Source of the DNA: Bradyrhizobium australiense
GTDB lineage: Bacteria; Pseudomonadota; Alphaproteobacteria; Rhizobiales; Xanthobacteraceae
Direction: 5' to 3'
DNA length: 64,000 nucleotides
Assembly (NCBI RefSeq): GCF_013114825.1
Contig: NZ_JAAVLX010000006.1
Span: 186,001 to 250,000 of the forward strand
Shown: positions 17,327-24,684 of the stretch, piece by piece
Layout: every line of letters starts with the position of its first letter
How positions within the stretch are numbered: the stretch's first letter is position 1
Translations under genes and position numbers: made by a program
Notes under the pieces: model-generated
Told to the model about the DNA's origin: nothing
Database searches by the model: none
Seen by the model: the letters and a program-made list of their open reading frames with translations, nothing else

Positions 17327-17341
17327 GTTATATGATATAAC
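17327..17341. promoter_or_regulatory. Perfect palindrome GTTAT-N5-ATAAC upstream of pobA
   Basis: GTTATAT-G-ATATAAC is a perfect 7+1+7 palindrome, 63 bases before the pobA start. It has the same 5+5+5 arm layout as the site at 12607 before the crotonase/ligase operon, suggesting joint control. Confidence 0.6.
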
Positions 17342-17404
17342 TACCATTTCAGGCTTGGGGGCAACCGCCGGCTTGGAACCTATAATACCGGGGAGGAGCG
17401 GGTA

Positions 17405-18574
17405 TTGAGGACAAAAGTAGCAATCATAGGCGCAGGTCCGGCAGGATTGTTGCTTGGGCAACTACTTCACCGCTACGGCATCGACAACGTCATTTTGGAG
17501 CGCCAGACCGGCGAATATGTGCTCGGCCGAATCCGTGCCGGCCTGCTCGAGGAAGGCACGGTGGCGCTGCTCGACGAGGTCGGCGCCGGCGAGCGCGCCC
17601 ATCGCGAGGGGCTGGTCCATCATGGCGTCGAACTCGCCTTCAGCGGCGCACGCCACCGTATCGACATGTACGGCGCCACCGGCAAGACGGTCATGATCTA
17701 CGGCCAGACCGAGGTGACGCTCGACCTGATGAACGCGCGCAAGGCGGCCGGCCTCACGACCATCTATCAGGCCGCCGACGTCAAACCGCTCGATTTCGAC
17801 ACCGACCGCCCGCGCGTCAGCTACGTAAAGGACGGCGTCAGCCACGAGATCGAATGCGACTTCATCGCCGGCTGCGACGGCTTTCACGGCGTCAGCCGCG
17901 CCAGCGTGAAGCCGTCCGCGATCCAGACCTTTGAACGGATCTATCCGTTCGGCTGGCTCGGCATCCTCTCCGAGACGCCGCCGGTCAGCCCCGAGCTGAT
18001 CTATTCCAACCATGCGCGCGGGTTCGCGCTCTGCACCATGCGCTCGACCCGGCGCAGCCGTTATTATGTGCAGTGTCCGCTCGACGATCATATCGACCAG
18101 TGGCCGGATGAACGGTTCTGGGACGAACTGAAGCGTCGGATCGACCAGAAGGCGGCCGACGAACTCGTCACCGGCCCCTCGATCGAAAAGAGCATCGCGC
18201 CGCTGCGCAGCTTCGTCGCCGAGCCGATGCGGTTCGGCCGGATGTTTTTGGCCGGCGACGCCGCCCACATCGTGCCGCCGACCGGCGCCAAGGGGCTCAA
18301 CCTCGCCGCCAGCGACGTGCATTACCTCTCGCAGGCGCTGCGCGAATATTACGACGAGAAATCCTCCGCCGGCATCGACGGCTATTCGGCCAAGGCATTG
18401 TCACGCGTCTGGAAGGCGGTGCGCTTCTCCTGGTGGATGACCTCGATGCTGCACAAATTCCCCGACGAAGGCGAATTCGGCGCGCGCATCCAGCTCGCCG
18501 AGCTGGATTACGTCGTCAACTCGAAGGCGGCATCGGCGTCGCTGTCGGAGAATTATGTGGGGCTGCCGTTTTAG
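17405..18574 (+). CDS. pobA: 4-Hydroxybenzoate 3-monooxygenase
   Basis: A 389-residue flavoprotein hydroxylase of typical PobA length. GAGPAGLLLGQLL (residues 9-21) binds ADP of FAD, AGCDGFHGVSR is the DG motif, and FLAGDAAHIVPPTGAKGLNLA is the GD motif with the flavin-gating PTGAKG loop. It converts 4-hydroxybenzoate to protocatechuate with NADPH and O2 in the cytoplasm. The start codon is TTG at 17405, backed by GGGGAGGAG six bases upstream. It diverges from the TRAP transporter and would take the 4-hydroxybenzoate made by the cou-like genes to the beta-ketoadipate pathway; ring-cleavage genes are not in the window. Confidence 0.93.
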   Translation: MRTKVAIIGAGPAGLLLGQLLHRYGIDNVILERQTGEYVLGRIRAGLLEEGTVALLDEVGAGERAHREGLVHHGVELAFSGARHRIDMYGATGKTVMIYGQTEVTLDLMNARKAAGLTTIYQAADVKPLDFDTDRPRVSYVKDGVSHEIECDFIAGCDGFHGVSRASVKPSAIQTFERIYPFGWLGILSETPPVSPELIYSNHARGFALCTMRSTRRSRYYVQCPLDDHIDQWPDERFWDELKRRIDQKAADELVTGPSIEKSIAPLRSFVAEPMRFGRMFLAGDAAHIVPPTGAKGLNLAASDVHYLSQALREYYDEKSSAGIDGYSAKALSRVWKAVRFSWWMTSMLHKFPDEGEFGARIQLAELDYVVNSKAASASLSENYVGLPF

Positions 18575-18598
18575 ACGTTTGCGTTCGCGAGATATTTC

Positions 18599-18713
18599 CA
18601 TTGCGAGGAGCCAACGGCTCGCGCGAACGCGCGCCCGATGACAGGCTCCGCGACGGAGCGATCCATTTCTCCGCGTGCGGCGCTATGGATTGCTTCGCTT
18701 CGCTCGCAATGAC
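18599..18713. repeat. Intergenic palindromic repeat, family B
   Basis: CATTGCGAGGAGC at the left faces GCTTCGCTCGCAATG at the right, with two smaller hairpins inside (GCCAACGGCTCGCGCGAACGCGCGC and GCTCCGCGACGGAGC). It lies downstream of pobA and may act as its terminator. Confidence 0.65.
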
Positions 18714-18833
18714 GGGAAAAGAGCGCGACAATTTCAAACACCCGTCGAAATCCCGTTTAAAACTTTGTAGGTGGTGACATCGCGGCCGCCTTGCGTTCAA
18801 TGACGAAAAACATCGTCACACCGCGAGCCGCCA

Positions 18834-19259
18834 ATGACCGCATCCGATGTCCCTGCAGGGTTCGAGCCGCGCACCCGCAAGAGCCCGCTGACCGATCCCT
18901 GGGAGCCGCTGTATTCGAAGAAGACCGATAAGGCCGTGATCATCGGGCTGCGGCTCGCAAAACCGCACACCAATGGACGCGGCCTGATCCATGGTGGGCT
19001 GATTGCAGCGCTGGCCGATGCTGCCATGGGGCATAGCTGCGCGCATGTGATGGGCGGGGTGGCGTCGCTGGTGACGATCGGACTGGCGGTCGATTTCGTC
19101 GGCACCGCGCAGATTGGGCAGTGGCTCGCGGCCGAGAGCGAGGTGGTCAAGACCGGCAGGACGATCTGCTTCGCGCAAAGCCTGATCAAGGCCGATGACA
19201 TCGTGATCGCGCGGGCCAATGCGACGTTTCGGGTGGTGCCGCAGAAGGAGCCGGTGTAG
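18834..19259 (+). CDS. PaaI-type hotdog thioesterase
   Basis: A 141-residue hotdog-fold protein of the PaaI family: GRGLIHGGLIAALADAAMGH (residues 48-67) has the HGG and ALAD elements of the active-site helix, with an upstream Asn. PaaI enzymes hydrolyse aryl-CoA esters that stall CoA pools during aromatic-acid breakdown. It stands alone on the plus strand between two repeats, with no operon partner, so its exact substrate remains open. It is sequence-unrelated at the motif level to the 4HBT-type thioesterase at 8664. Confidence 0.85.
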   Translation: MTASDVPAGFEPRTRKSPLTDPWEPLYSKKTDKAVIIGLRLAKPHTNGRGLIHGGLIAALADAAMGHSCAHVMGGVASLVTIGLAVDFVGTAQIGQWLAAESEVVKTGRTICFAQSLIKADDIVIARANATFRVVPQKEPV

Positions 19260-19270
19260 CGGCACCTCGT

Positions 19271-19380
19271 GTCCCGGACGCGGTGCGGCGCATAGCGCCG
19301 CTCCGCAGAGCCGGGACCCAGCGCAAGTGGGCCCCGGCTCTGCGGCGCACCACTGGCGTGCTGCACCGCGTCCGGGGGCA
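19271..19380. repeat. Intergenic palindromic repeat, family C (GTCCCGGACGCGGTGC ends)
   Basis: Left GTCCCGGACGCGGTGC pairs with right GCACCGCGTCCGGG, enclosing AGAGCCGGGACCCA and GGGCCCCGGCTCT. Copies lie at 33391-33500 and 44954-45077. It separates two convergent genes. Confidence 0.7.
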
Positions 19381-19386
19381 CGATAC

Positions 19387-20280
19387 CTAGCCAAAATGCC
19401 AGTCGGCCATCTCGGTTACGAGATCGATGAAGGTGCGGACCTTGGCCGAGAGCAGTCGCGAGGTCGGATAGACGATGTGGATCGGCATTGCCGGTTGTTC
19501 GAACCGCGCGAGCAGGATTCTGAGCCGCCTCGCTTTCAGCGACTCGGCGGCCTGATAGGCCATCACGCGCGTCAGTCCGCCGTCCTGCTCGGCGTACTGG
19601 ATGGCGGCATCCGAGCTATTGGTGGCGAAGCGCGGTGTGCTGGCGACGCGGATCTCGCGGCCGTTCTCGACGAAACGCCAGTCAAGCGCCGCCGTCATGG
19701 CGCCGAACTGGATCGTGTCATGCGTGGAAATCTCCTGCGGCCGCTGCGGCTCGCCGCGCGCCTTGAGATAGCCGGGCGAAGCCACCACGATCCGCCGCAT
19801 CTCGCCGACATGGCGCGCCACCAGCGTCGAATCGGGCAGATGGCCGATCCGGACGGCAAGATCGACGCCGTCTTCGACGAGATTGATCATGCGGTCGGAC
19901 AAGCGGAGGTCGACGCCGACGTCGGGATAGCGCTTCAAATAGGCGGTCACGATTACGCTGACGTGCAGCCGGCCGAAGCCGACCGGCGCAGAGATGACGA
20001 GTTGCCCCTCGGGGCGCGTACGCTCGCCGGCGACGGCGCCCTCGGCCTCCTCGACGTCAGCCAAAATCCGCCGCGCCCACTCAAGGTAGCGCGAGCCAGC
20101 GTCGGTCAGCGTCACCTGCCGCGTCGTCCGCTGCAACAGCCGCGCGCCCAGACGATCCTCCAGCGCCGCAACCAGCCGCGTCACACCTGAGGGCGACAGG
20201 CCGAGCTTGCGCGCCGCGGGGGTAAAGCCCCGGAGATCGGCCACCGCGACAAAGGCCTGCATCGCATCGAGCCGGTCCAT
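19387..20280 (-). CDS. LysR-family transcriptional regulator
   Basis: A 297-residue LTTR: N-terminal HTH (MDRLDAMQAFVAVADLRGF, AARKLGLSPSGVTRLVAALE) and a C-terminal effector domain (QLVISAPVGFGRLHV, VDLAVRIGHLPDSTLVARHV). It belongs to the common CrgA/AaeR-like group whose ligands are mostly unknown. ATG at 20280 starts the canonical MDRLDAM; the longer frame to 20316 runs through the operator. It diverges from the FMN-binding protein gene at 20400, with a perfect 8-7-8 palindrome just before its own start. It very probably controls that gene and itself. Confidence 0.9.
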   Translation of the reverse strand: MDRLDAMQAFVAVADLRGFTPAARKLGLSPSGVTRLVAALEDRLGARLLQRTTRQVTLTDAGSRYLEWARRILADVEEAEGAVAGERTRPEGQLVISAPVGFGRLHVSVIVTAYLKRYPDVGVDLRLSDRMINLVEDGVDLAVRIGHLPDSTLVARHVGEMRRIVVASPGYLKARGEPQRPQEISTHDTIQFGAMTAALDWRFVENGREIRVASTPRFATNSSDAAIQYAEQDGGLTRVMAYQAAESLKARRLRILLARFEQPAMPIHIVYPTSRLLSAKVRTFIDLVTEMADWHFG

Positions 20281-20283
20281 CCG

Positions 20284-20306
20284 ACTATTGCATATCCAGC
20301 AATAGT
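20284..20306. promoter_or_regulatory. LysR operator: ACTATTGC-N7-GCAATAGT
   Basis: A perfect 8-base inverted repeat with a 7-base spacer that contains the T-N11-A core expected for LysR-type sites (T-GCATATCCAGC-A). It begins 4 bases upstream of the LysR start codon and 94 bases before the divergent gene, a standard autoregulatory position. Confidence 0.7.
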
Positions 20307-20399
20307 GAAGTGTCAACTCCTCGGATTGTTTATATTACCGAAACGGCCATCTTGGAGCCGAAGGACGACCGTGTAGGCGCTCCATGACGGGAGGCTCAG

Positions 20400-21032
20400 A
20401 TGTCTGACGTTCACACCTATTCCAGCGATATCGCCTTTACTCCGGCGGTGAAGGCGATCCAGACCCGCAAGGGCTCGCGCGAGGCCTATGCCAACGTCGA
20501 GGCACGCGGCGGCTGGCGCGTCGAGATCGACGAAAACCTTGCCGGCTTTCTGGCCGAGACCACGAGCTTCTATCTCGCGACCGCTTCCGCCGACGGCCAG
20601 CCCTATATCCAGCACCGCGGCGGGCCGAAGGGTTTTGTCAAAGTTCTCGACAACAACACCATCGCGTTTGCCGATTACAGCGGCAACCGGCAGTACATCA
20701 CCCAAGGCAATCTGTCGGAGAATCCGAAGGCGCATATTTTCGTGATGGATTATGCGCATCGCCGGCGCGTCAAGATCTGGGGCGAGGCACGCGTGGTGGA
20801 GGACGATCCGGCCCTGACGAAATCGCTGATGCCGCAGGGCTACAAGGCGCGGCCCGAGCAGGTCATCCTGTTTCGCATTTCGGCGTGGGACACCAACTGC
20901 CCGCAACATATCCCGCAGAAGTTCGACGCCGCCGATGTCGCGCAGGCATTGGCTGTGCGCGACGCCCGCATCGCCGAACTTGAAGCGGAGCTGGCCGCCT
21001 TGCAGGGCCACTCCGCAGCCGCGACATCATGA
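20400..21032 (+). CDS. Pyridoxamine 5'-phosphate oxidase-like FMN-binding protein
   Basis: A 210-residue protein with a split-barrel FMN-binding domain at about residues 45-165 (FYLATASADGQPYIQHRGGPKGFVKV, FADYSGNRQYITQGNLSENP, IWGEARVV), the pattern of PNPOx-family proteins related to general-stress or MSMEG-type flavoproteins rather than PdxH itself. A short C-terminal coiled coil (DARIAELEAELAAL) follows. GGGAGG precedes the ATG. It is divergent from the LysR gene and very likely its target. Its stop codon abuts the stop of the convergent gene at 21033. Confidence 0.85.
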   Translation: MSDVHTYSSDIAFTPAVKAIQTRKGSREAYANVEARGGWRVEIDENLAGFLAETTSFYLATASADGQPYIQHRGGPKGFVKVLDNNTIAFADYSGNRQYITQGNLSENPKAHIFVMDYAHRRRVKIWGEARVVEDDPALTKSLMPQGYKARPEQVILFRISAWDTNCPQHIPQKFDAADVAQALAVRDARIAELEAELAALQGHSAAATS

Positions 21033-21761
21033 TCAGGCCGCCTGCTGCACCGGTGCCCAGGCGAATTCCGGATAGTACAGCAGCATCATGCGGTCGACAT
21101 AAGCGGTGAGATTGGCGAACTGCTCGGTCCGCTGCCGCAGCGCCGACTCGAAGAACGGCGTCAGGATTCCGGCAAGCATAGCGAACGCGGTGGCGTCCAT
21201 GCCGCAGGGCGACTCGCCCATCATAAACGGCTTGTCGCCGAGTTGGACCGACAGCGCAAACAGCGAGCGAACGGCGAGATCGATATCCTCGTCCGGAGCG
21301 TGGCGGCCGAGGCCGCTGAGCAGGTAGTTCTCGGCGACGCGGAACTGGGCGTCCTCGCGCATCTTCTCGCGCAAATGCGCCGGCGCGCTGTCGAAGAAAT
21401 GCGCTGGGCCCTTGGCGAAATTGTCGCCGTCGACCCAGCGCGCGCCCACCAGCGCCCAATAGATATGATGCTCGATCATCCGCTCGAACGCCCAGGCTTG
21501 CGCCCGCGCCTGCAGGCTGAGCGGCGCGTCGAAATCGAAACCGTATTTGGCTTCCAGGTGCGCGCGAATGAAGGTGGAATCGGCGATCGTCTCGGCCTCA
21601 TCGACGATGTAGGGCAACTGCCCCTTGGGTGAGGCCGGCGGCTTGGCCTTCTCCTTGCGATAGGCAAGACCGGCCATTTTGAGCTGGACCTCGGTCTTGG
21701 TCACAAAGGGGCTGATCTCCGGCAGGCCGAAGCCGGCGCCGAAGCCATAGAGGGTAATCAT
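21033..21761 (-). CDS. Glutathione S-transferase-like protein
   Basis: A 242-residue two-domain thioredoxin/GST-fold protein: N-terminal MITLYGFGAGFGLPEISPFVTKTEVQLKM, GQLPYIVDEAETIADSTFI (cis-Pro and glutathione-site pattern) and a helical C-terminal domain with GMDATAFAMLAGIL. It resembles the metaxin/FAXC-type GSTs that carry longer insertions. GGGAG lies six bases before the ATG. It is convergent, with zero spacing, with the FMN-binding protein gene. Catalytic activity is uncertain because the usual Ser/Cys/Tyr position is not obvious (FGLPEISPF). Confidence 0.8.
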   Translation of the reverse strand: MITLYGFGAGFGLPEISPFVTKTEVQLKMAGLAYRKEKAKPPASPKGQLPYIVDEAETIADSTFIRAHLEAKYGFDFDAPLSLQARAQAWAFERMIEHHIYWALVGARWVDGDNFAKGPAHFFDSAPAHLREKMREDAQFRVAENYLLSGLGRHAPDEDIDLAVRSLFALSVQLGDKPFMMGESPCGMDATAFAMLAGILTPFFESALRQRTEQFANLTAYVDRMMLLYYPEFAWAPVQQAA

Positions 21762-21823
21762 GCTGATCTCCCGATCTCAAAAAACGCGCCCGAGGCTAGC
21801 GTCTCCCTGCTGCCACCATTGTG

Positions 21824-22072
21824 TCAGCAGCAGCAAGGCCGGCCGCCGCCTCCCTCCTCCCGCGGCGAACGGGCCTTGCGCCCCCACGTGGCAAGCTGCG
21901 CCTGCGCATAGACGCACATTGCGGTAAGTGAACGCCATGCCAGCTCAACCATCGCCCAGCGCAGATCGGTGGTGACGCAGTGGATGGAAACGAGCTGTTC
22001 CAATGCAGATGGGTGGGCATTCACGAGAGGTCCGCGGCTTCGCCGGGAGCCGAATTCGCTGAAAATCGTCAT
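21824..22072 (-). CDS. Small uncharacterised protein, 82 aa, Cys-rich C-terminus
   Basis: An unrecognised short frame: MTIFSEFGSRRSRGPLV at the start, a central helix-like hydrophobic stretch (ALEQLVSIHCVTTDLRWAMVELAWRSLTAMCVY), and a Gly-rich tail ending PCCC. AAAGGGAAC lies well placed before the ATG at 22072, which favours a real gene. It is divergent from the WYL regulator at 22175, with the palindrome 22120-22141 in the shared region, so it may be that regulator's target. It could also be a chance frame. Confidence 0.4.
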   Translation of the reverse strand: MTIFSEFGSRRSRGPLVNAHPSALEQLVSIHCVTTDLRWAMVELAWRSLTAMCVYAQAQLATWGRKARSPREEGGGGRPCCC

Positions 22073-22119
22073 GGACAAGTTCCCTTTAATTGAGGTGTTG
22101 TCCCGATATACAAAACCCC

Positions 22120-22141
22120 TGCTGCCAACATGCTGTCAGCA
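22120..22141. promoter_or_regulatory. Imperfect palindrome upstream of the YafY-type regulator
   Basis: TGCTGCCAACA and TGCTGTCAGCA are inverted arms matching at 9 of 11 positions. The TGTCAG half-site also forms the perfect palindrome in front of the second YafY-type gene at 31159-31181. It lies 34 bases before the chosen start. Confidence 0.45.
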
Positions 22142-22174
22142 TCGCGGGCTATCGATCAGGAAAAGAGACGAGCC

Positions 22175-22873
22175 ATGAGACGGGCCGACCGGCTGTTTCA
22201 AATCATTCAGGTGCTCCGGCGCACCCGGAAGCCTTTGACGGCGGACGCGATCGCGGCCGAGTTGGAGACTTCGAAGCGAACCATCTACCGCGATATAACG
22301 ACCCTGATCGAACAGCGGGTGCCGATCCGCGGCGAAGCCGGCGTCGGCTACATCCTGGAAAAGGGATTCGATCTGCCGCCCTTGATGCTTACGCCTGATG
22401 AGATCGAGGCCTGCGTGCTCGGCGCGCAATGGGTGGTCGGCCACGCCGATCCCACGCTGGCGCGCGCAGCCCAGGACCTGATGGCGAAAGTCGCCGAGAC
22501 CGTGCCCGAACGCCTGCGGCCATTCGTGCTCGAGCCGGCCAGCCGCGCCCGGCGGGCGTGGAACCGGGAGCCCGACCGCATCGACATGGTGCGGACGCGG
22601 GCGCAGATCCACGATGGCAAGAAGATCACGCTGAACTATCGCGACGAGCATGGCCGCGACAGCCAGCGCACGATCTGGCCGATCGCGGTCGGCTATCACG
22701 AGGCGGTGCGGATACTGGCGGCGTGGTGCGAACTGCGGAAGGATTTTCGCAGCTTCCGCACCGACCGCGTCGTCGACGCGGTCTACCACGACGAAAAATA
22801 TCCGGAACGGCGCGACATCCTGCGGGCGAAATGGCGGCGGAGCCTGGTCTGGGAAGCGCCCAAGGATACGTGA
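22175..22873 (+). CDS. YafY-family HTH/WYL-domain transcriptional regulator
   Basis: A 232-residue regulator: N-terminal HTH_11 (MRRADRLFQIIQVLRRTRKP, then AELETSKRTIYRDITTL), then a WYL domain (LNYRDEHGRDSQRTIWPIAVGYHE, ILAAWCELRKDFRSFRTDRV). The WYL core motif is here replaced by the related I-G-Y pattern common in this subfamily. The ATG at 22175 opens the canonical HTH; an ATG at 22130 would lie inside the palindrome. It diverges from the small frame at 22072. The effector and targets are unknown. Confidence 0.88.
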   Translation: MRRADRLFQIIQVLRRTRKPLTADAIAAELETSKRTIYRDITTLIEQRVPIRGEAGVGYILEKGFDLPPLMLTPDEIEACVLGAQWVVGHADPTLARAAQDLMAKVAETVPERLRPFVLEPASRARRAWNREPDRIDMVRTRAQIHDGKKITLNYRDEHGRDSQRTIWPIAVGYHEAVRILAAWCELRKDFRSFRTDRVVDAVYHDEKYPERRDILRAKWRRSLVWEAPKDT

Positions 22874-22917
22874 TGCCGGTCCTGGCCACCGCCGTCATTT
22901 GGCGCTAAACGCGAGGC

Positions 22918-23232
22918 ATGCAAGGAATCGCCGCCGATAACCAAAACCCCTGCCAAGCCTGTGGCGCCTGCTGCAGCTACTCGCAGAATTGGCCGCGTTT
23001 CACCACCGAGGACGACGCGGCGCTCGACCTGATCCCGGAAGGATTCGTCAACGAAAGACTGTCGGGAATGCGCTGCGACGGCGATCGCTGCTCGGCGCTG
23101 TCAGGCAAGGTCGGCGAGGCGACATCGTGCCTGATCTACGCCGTGCGGCCCGAGGTGTGCCGCACCTGCATGCCCGGCGACGTCGAATGTGCGATGGCAC
23201 GAAAGCGGCACGGATTGCCGGTGTTGGCGTGA
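22918..23232 (+). CDS. YkgJ-family cysteine cluster protein
   Basis: A 104-residue protein with the YkgJ (zinc/iron-chelating) pattern: CQACGACCSY near residue 12, then C-x4-C (MRCDGDRCSAL) and CLIYAVRPEVCRTCMPGDVEC. Eleven cysteines in about 100 residues would bind a metal, probably an Fe-S cluster or zinc. Function is unknown in the family. It follows the WYL regulator by 44 bases on the same strand and may be co-transcribed. The ribosome site is weak (GAGG). Confidence 0.85.
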   Translation: MQGIAADNQNPCQACGACCSYSQNWPRFTTEDDAALDLIPEGFVNERLSGMRCDGDRCSALSGKVGEATSCLIYAVRPEVCRTCMPGDVECAMARKRHGLPVLA

Positions 23233-23234
23233 GC

Positions 23235-23321
23235 GTAGCCCGGATGAAGCGAAGCGCAATCCGGGACAAGTTTAGCCGGTTGCAAGAGGTCCCAGGTTAC
23301 GCTCCGCTTCACCCGGGCTAC
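23235..23321. repeat. Intergenic palindromic repeat, family E (GTAGCCCGGATG ends)
   Basis: GTAGCCCGGATGAAGCG faces CGCTTCACCCGGGCTAC; a second copy with the same ends lies at 54513-54601. Here it sits between convergent genes. Confidence 0.7.
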
Positions 23322-23331
23322 GACGGCTGCG

Positions 23332-23736
23332 CTATGCCGTCACCGCTTCCGCAAAATCTTCGTCGTCGATCTCGTCCTCGATCGGCTTGAACGTCGAGAG
23401 CGGCTTGGTCGAAAGGGTGATCGGCTTGCGGCCGCCGTGGGACGGCGACGAGGCGGAACGCGCGGTGGGTTCGCGCGACAGCGCAAAGAGCGTGGAACCG
23501 ACCCGGCCGCCGAAATGGACCAGATCGCGTTCGGTGCAGCTTGCCGCAACCGCAACGGCCAGCGCGTGGAGGTGGCTGCGACGGTAGCAGAACAGCGCCA
23601 GCATGGCGCGGACGTCGGATGAAACGCTTTCTACCAGCAGCGACAGCCCATGCGGATTGGCGCGATACATCTCGCCCAGCAGCTCGTCCCGAACCGGACA
23701 GAAATCATTCTCGAAGGCGTCGCGGCTTGAAAACAT
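23332..23736 (-). CDS. Uncharacterised protein, 134 aa
   Basis: Family not recognised. The N-terminal 95 residues look folded (FENDFCPVRDELLGEMYRANPH, VRAMLALFCYRRSHLHALAVAVAASC, LVHFGGRVGSTLFALSREP); the C-terminal 40 residues are polar and end in an acidic EDEIDDEDFAEAV tail, probably disordered. No signal peptide or membrane segment. AGGGAGA lies seven bases before the ATG at 23736. It is a single gene convergent with the YkgJ gene. Codon bias looks normal for the window, which supports it being real. Confidence 0.65.
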   Translation of the reverse strand: MFSSRDAFENDFCPVRDELLGEMYRANPHGLSLLVESVSSDVRAMLALFCYRRSHLHALAVAVAASCTERDLVHFGGRVGSTLFALSREPTARSASSPSHGGRKPITLSTKPLSTFKPIEDEIDDEDFAEAVTA

Positions 23737-23919
23737 TGCGGTTCTCCCTTTGCGGAAGATGCCGCGCAATTCTCTAATGAAGGGTTAACCACGCGCACCA
23801 GTAGTATTCCGGAGGACTTGCCAGTGATGCCTGAACCGGAATCGGAACGTGATTCGCGCCGGCGCTGGTGCGCCTTCCAAATTCGGAGAGGGATTGGACC
23901 GATACCGCCGGGAGCGGGA

Positions 23920-24312
23920 TCAGTTCGCGGCAATGAAGATCGCCAGGCCGAAACCGGTGAGATGATGCAGCGCCTGGTCGACGCCGATCAGCGTCCAGAA
24001 CCAGGGATGCTCGTTCTCCAGCGTGACGCCGAACCTGGACGCGATGATCCCCTTGAGGCGATCGACGGTGATGTGAATGAAGAAATCGATAAAGGCGACG
24101 AACCAGAATCGCGGCGCGACAATCAGGATCAGTGCCAACGACACTGCCAGATGCACGAGGCAATGCGCGAGTAGCGGCAGGGCCCAGCCGGTCTTTTGAT
24201 CCTTGCCGATCGCCATCCAGGAAGTTTGCAGCACGAAGTCGGCAATGACGTGCTTCACGGTGAGAAGCAGCATCCATCCGACCAGCACACCTACCGGGAT
24301 CGAGGACGACAT
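23920..24312 (-). CDS. DUF3307 domain-containing membrane protein
   Basis: A 130-residue membrane protein with three to four hydrophobic helices. The pattern LLLTVKHVIADFVLQTSWMAIGK, LLAHCLVHLAVSLAL, and HITVDRLKGIIASRFG followed by a late VDQALHHLTGF motif is DUF3307. Conserved His and Asp residues inside the membrane helices suggest metal or substrate binding, but the family function is unknown. The ATG at 24312 lacks a strong ribosome site; a TTG at 24327, 8 bases after AAAGGG, may be the true start. Monocistronic. Confidence 0.8.
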   Translation of the reverse strand: MSSSIPVGVLVGWMLLLTVKHVIADFVLQTSWMAIGKDQKTGWALPLLAHCLVHLAVSLALILIVAPRFWFVAFIDFFIHITVDRLKGIIASRFGVTLENEHPWFWTLIGVDQALHHLTGFGLAIFIAAN

Positions 24313-24327
24313 CGAAGGAAACAACAA

Positions 24328-24684
24328 AGCTGACGCCCTTTGCTGGGACTGACGAGATGGCGAAAAACCGGGACCTAGGCTGTCAGCGCAATGTTCTTGT
24401 CAAACCCGGACTATTCGAACGTTGCCTTCATTTATGACATCTCCCGCGCCGGAATGCACCTGTGGGTAGTCTGAAAATCGCACGGTGTGGCGGAACTGCG
24501 ATACTGCGGCAAGCGCGCGCCCGCGGGGTAAGGTTACCGGCGGCCGCGCTTTGCAATCCCATAGGAGCGGGCTATCATTGCCCGCGGTCAAAATTATCGT
24601 TCTTTTCTAGACATTTAGGAATTCATTCGGACGACCTGCGGCGCCAGCCCGGCGGCGAGACGTCCCTGACCCCCGGTACGAGCC
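24328..24684. other. Intergenic stretch without recognised feature
   Basis: A 357-base divergent region between the DUF3307 gene and the TAXI-like gene. It presumably holds both promoters. No convincing frame, repeat, palindrome or RNA was recognised; a 63-codon minus-strand frame at 24400-24591 has no recognisable features. Confidence 0.4.

Noticed and set aside
24400..24591. 63-codon minus-strand frame in the 24.3-24.7 kb gap
   Set aside because: No ribosome site or family resemblance.
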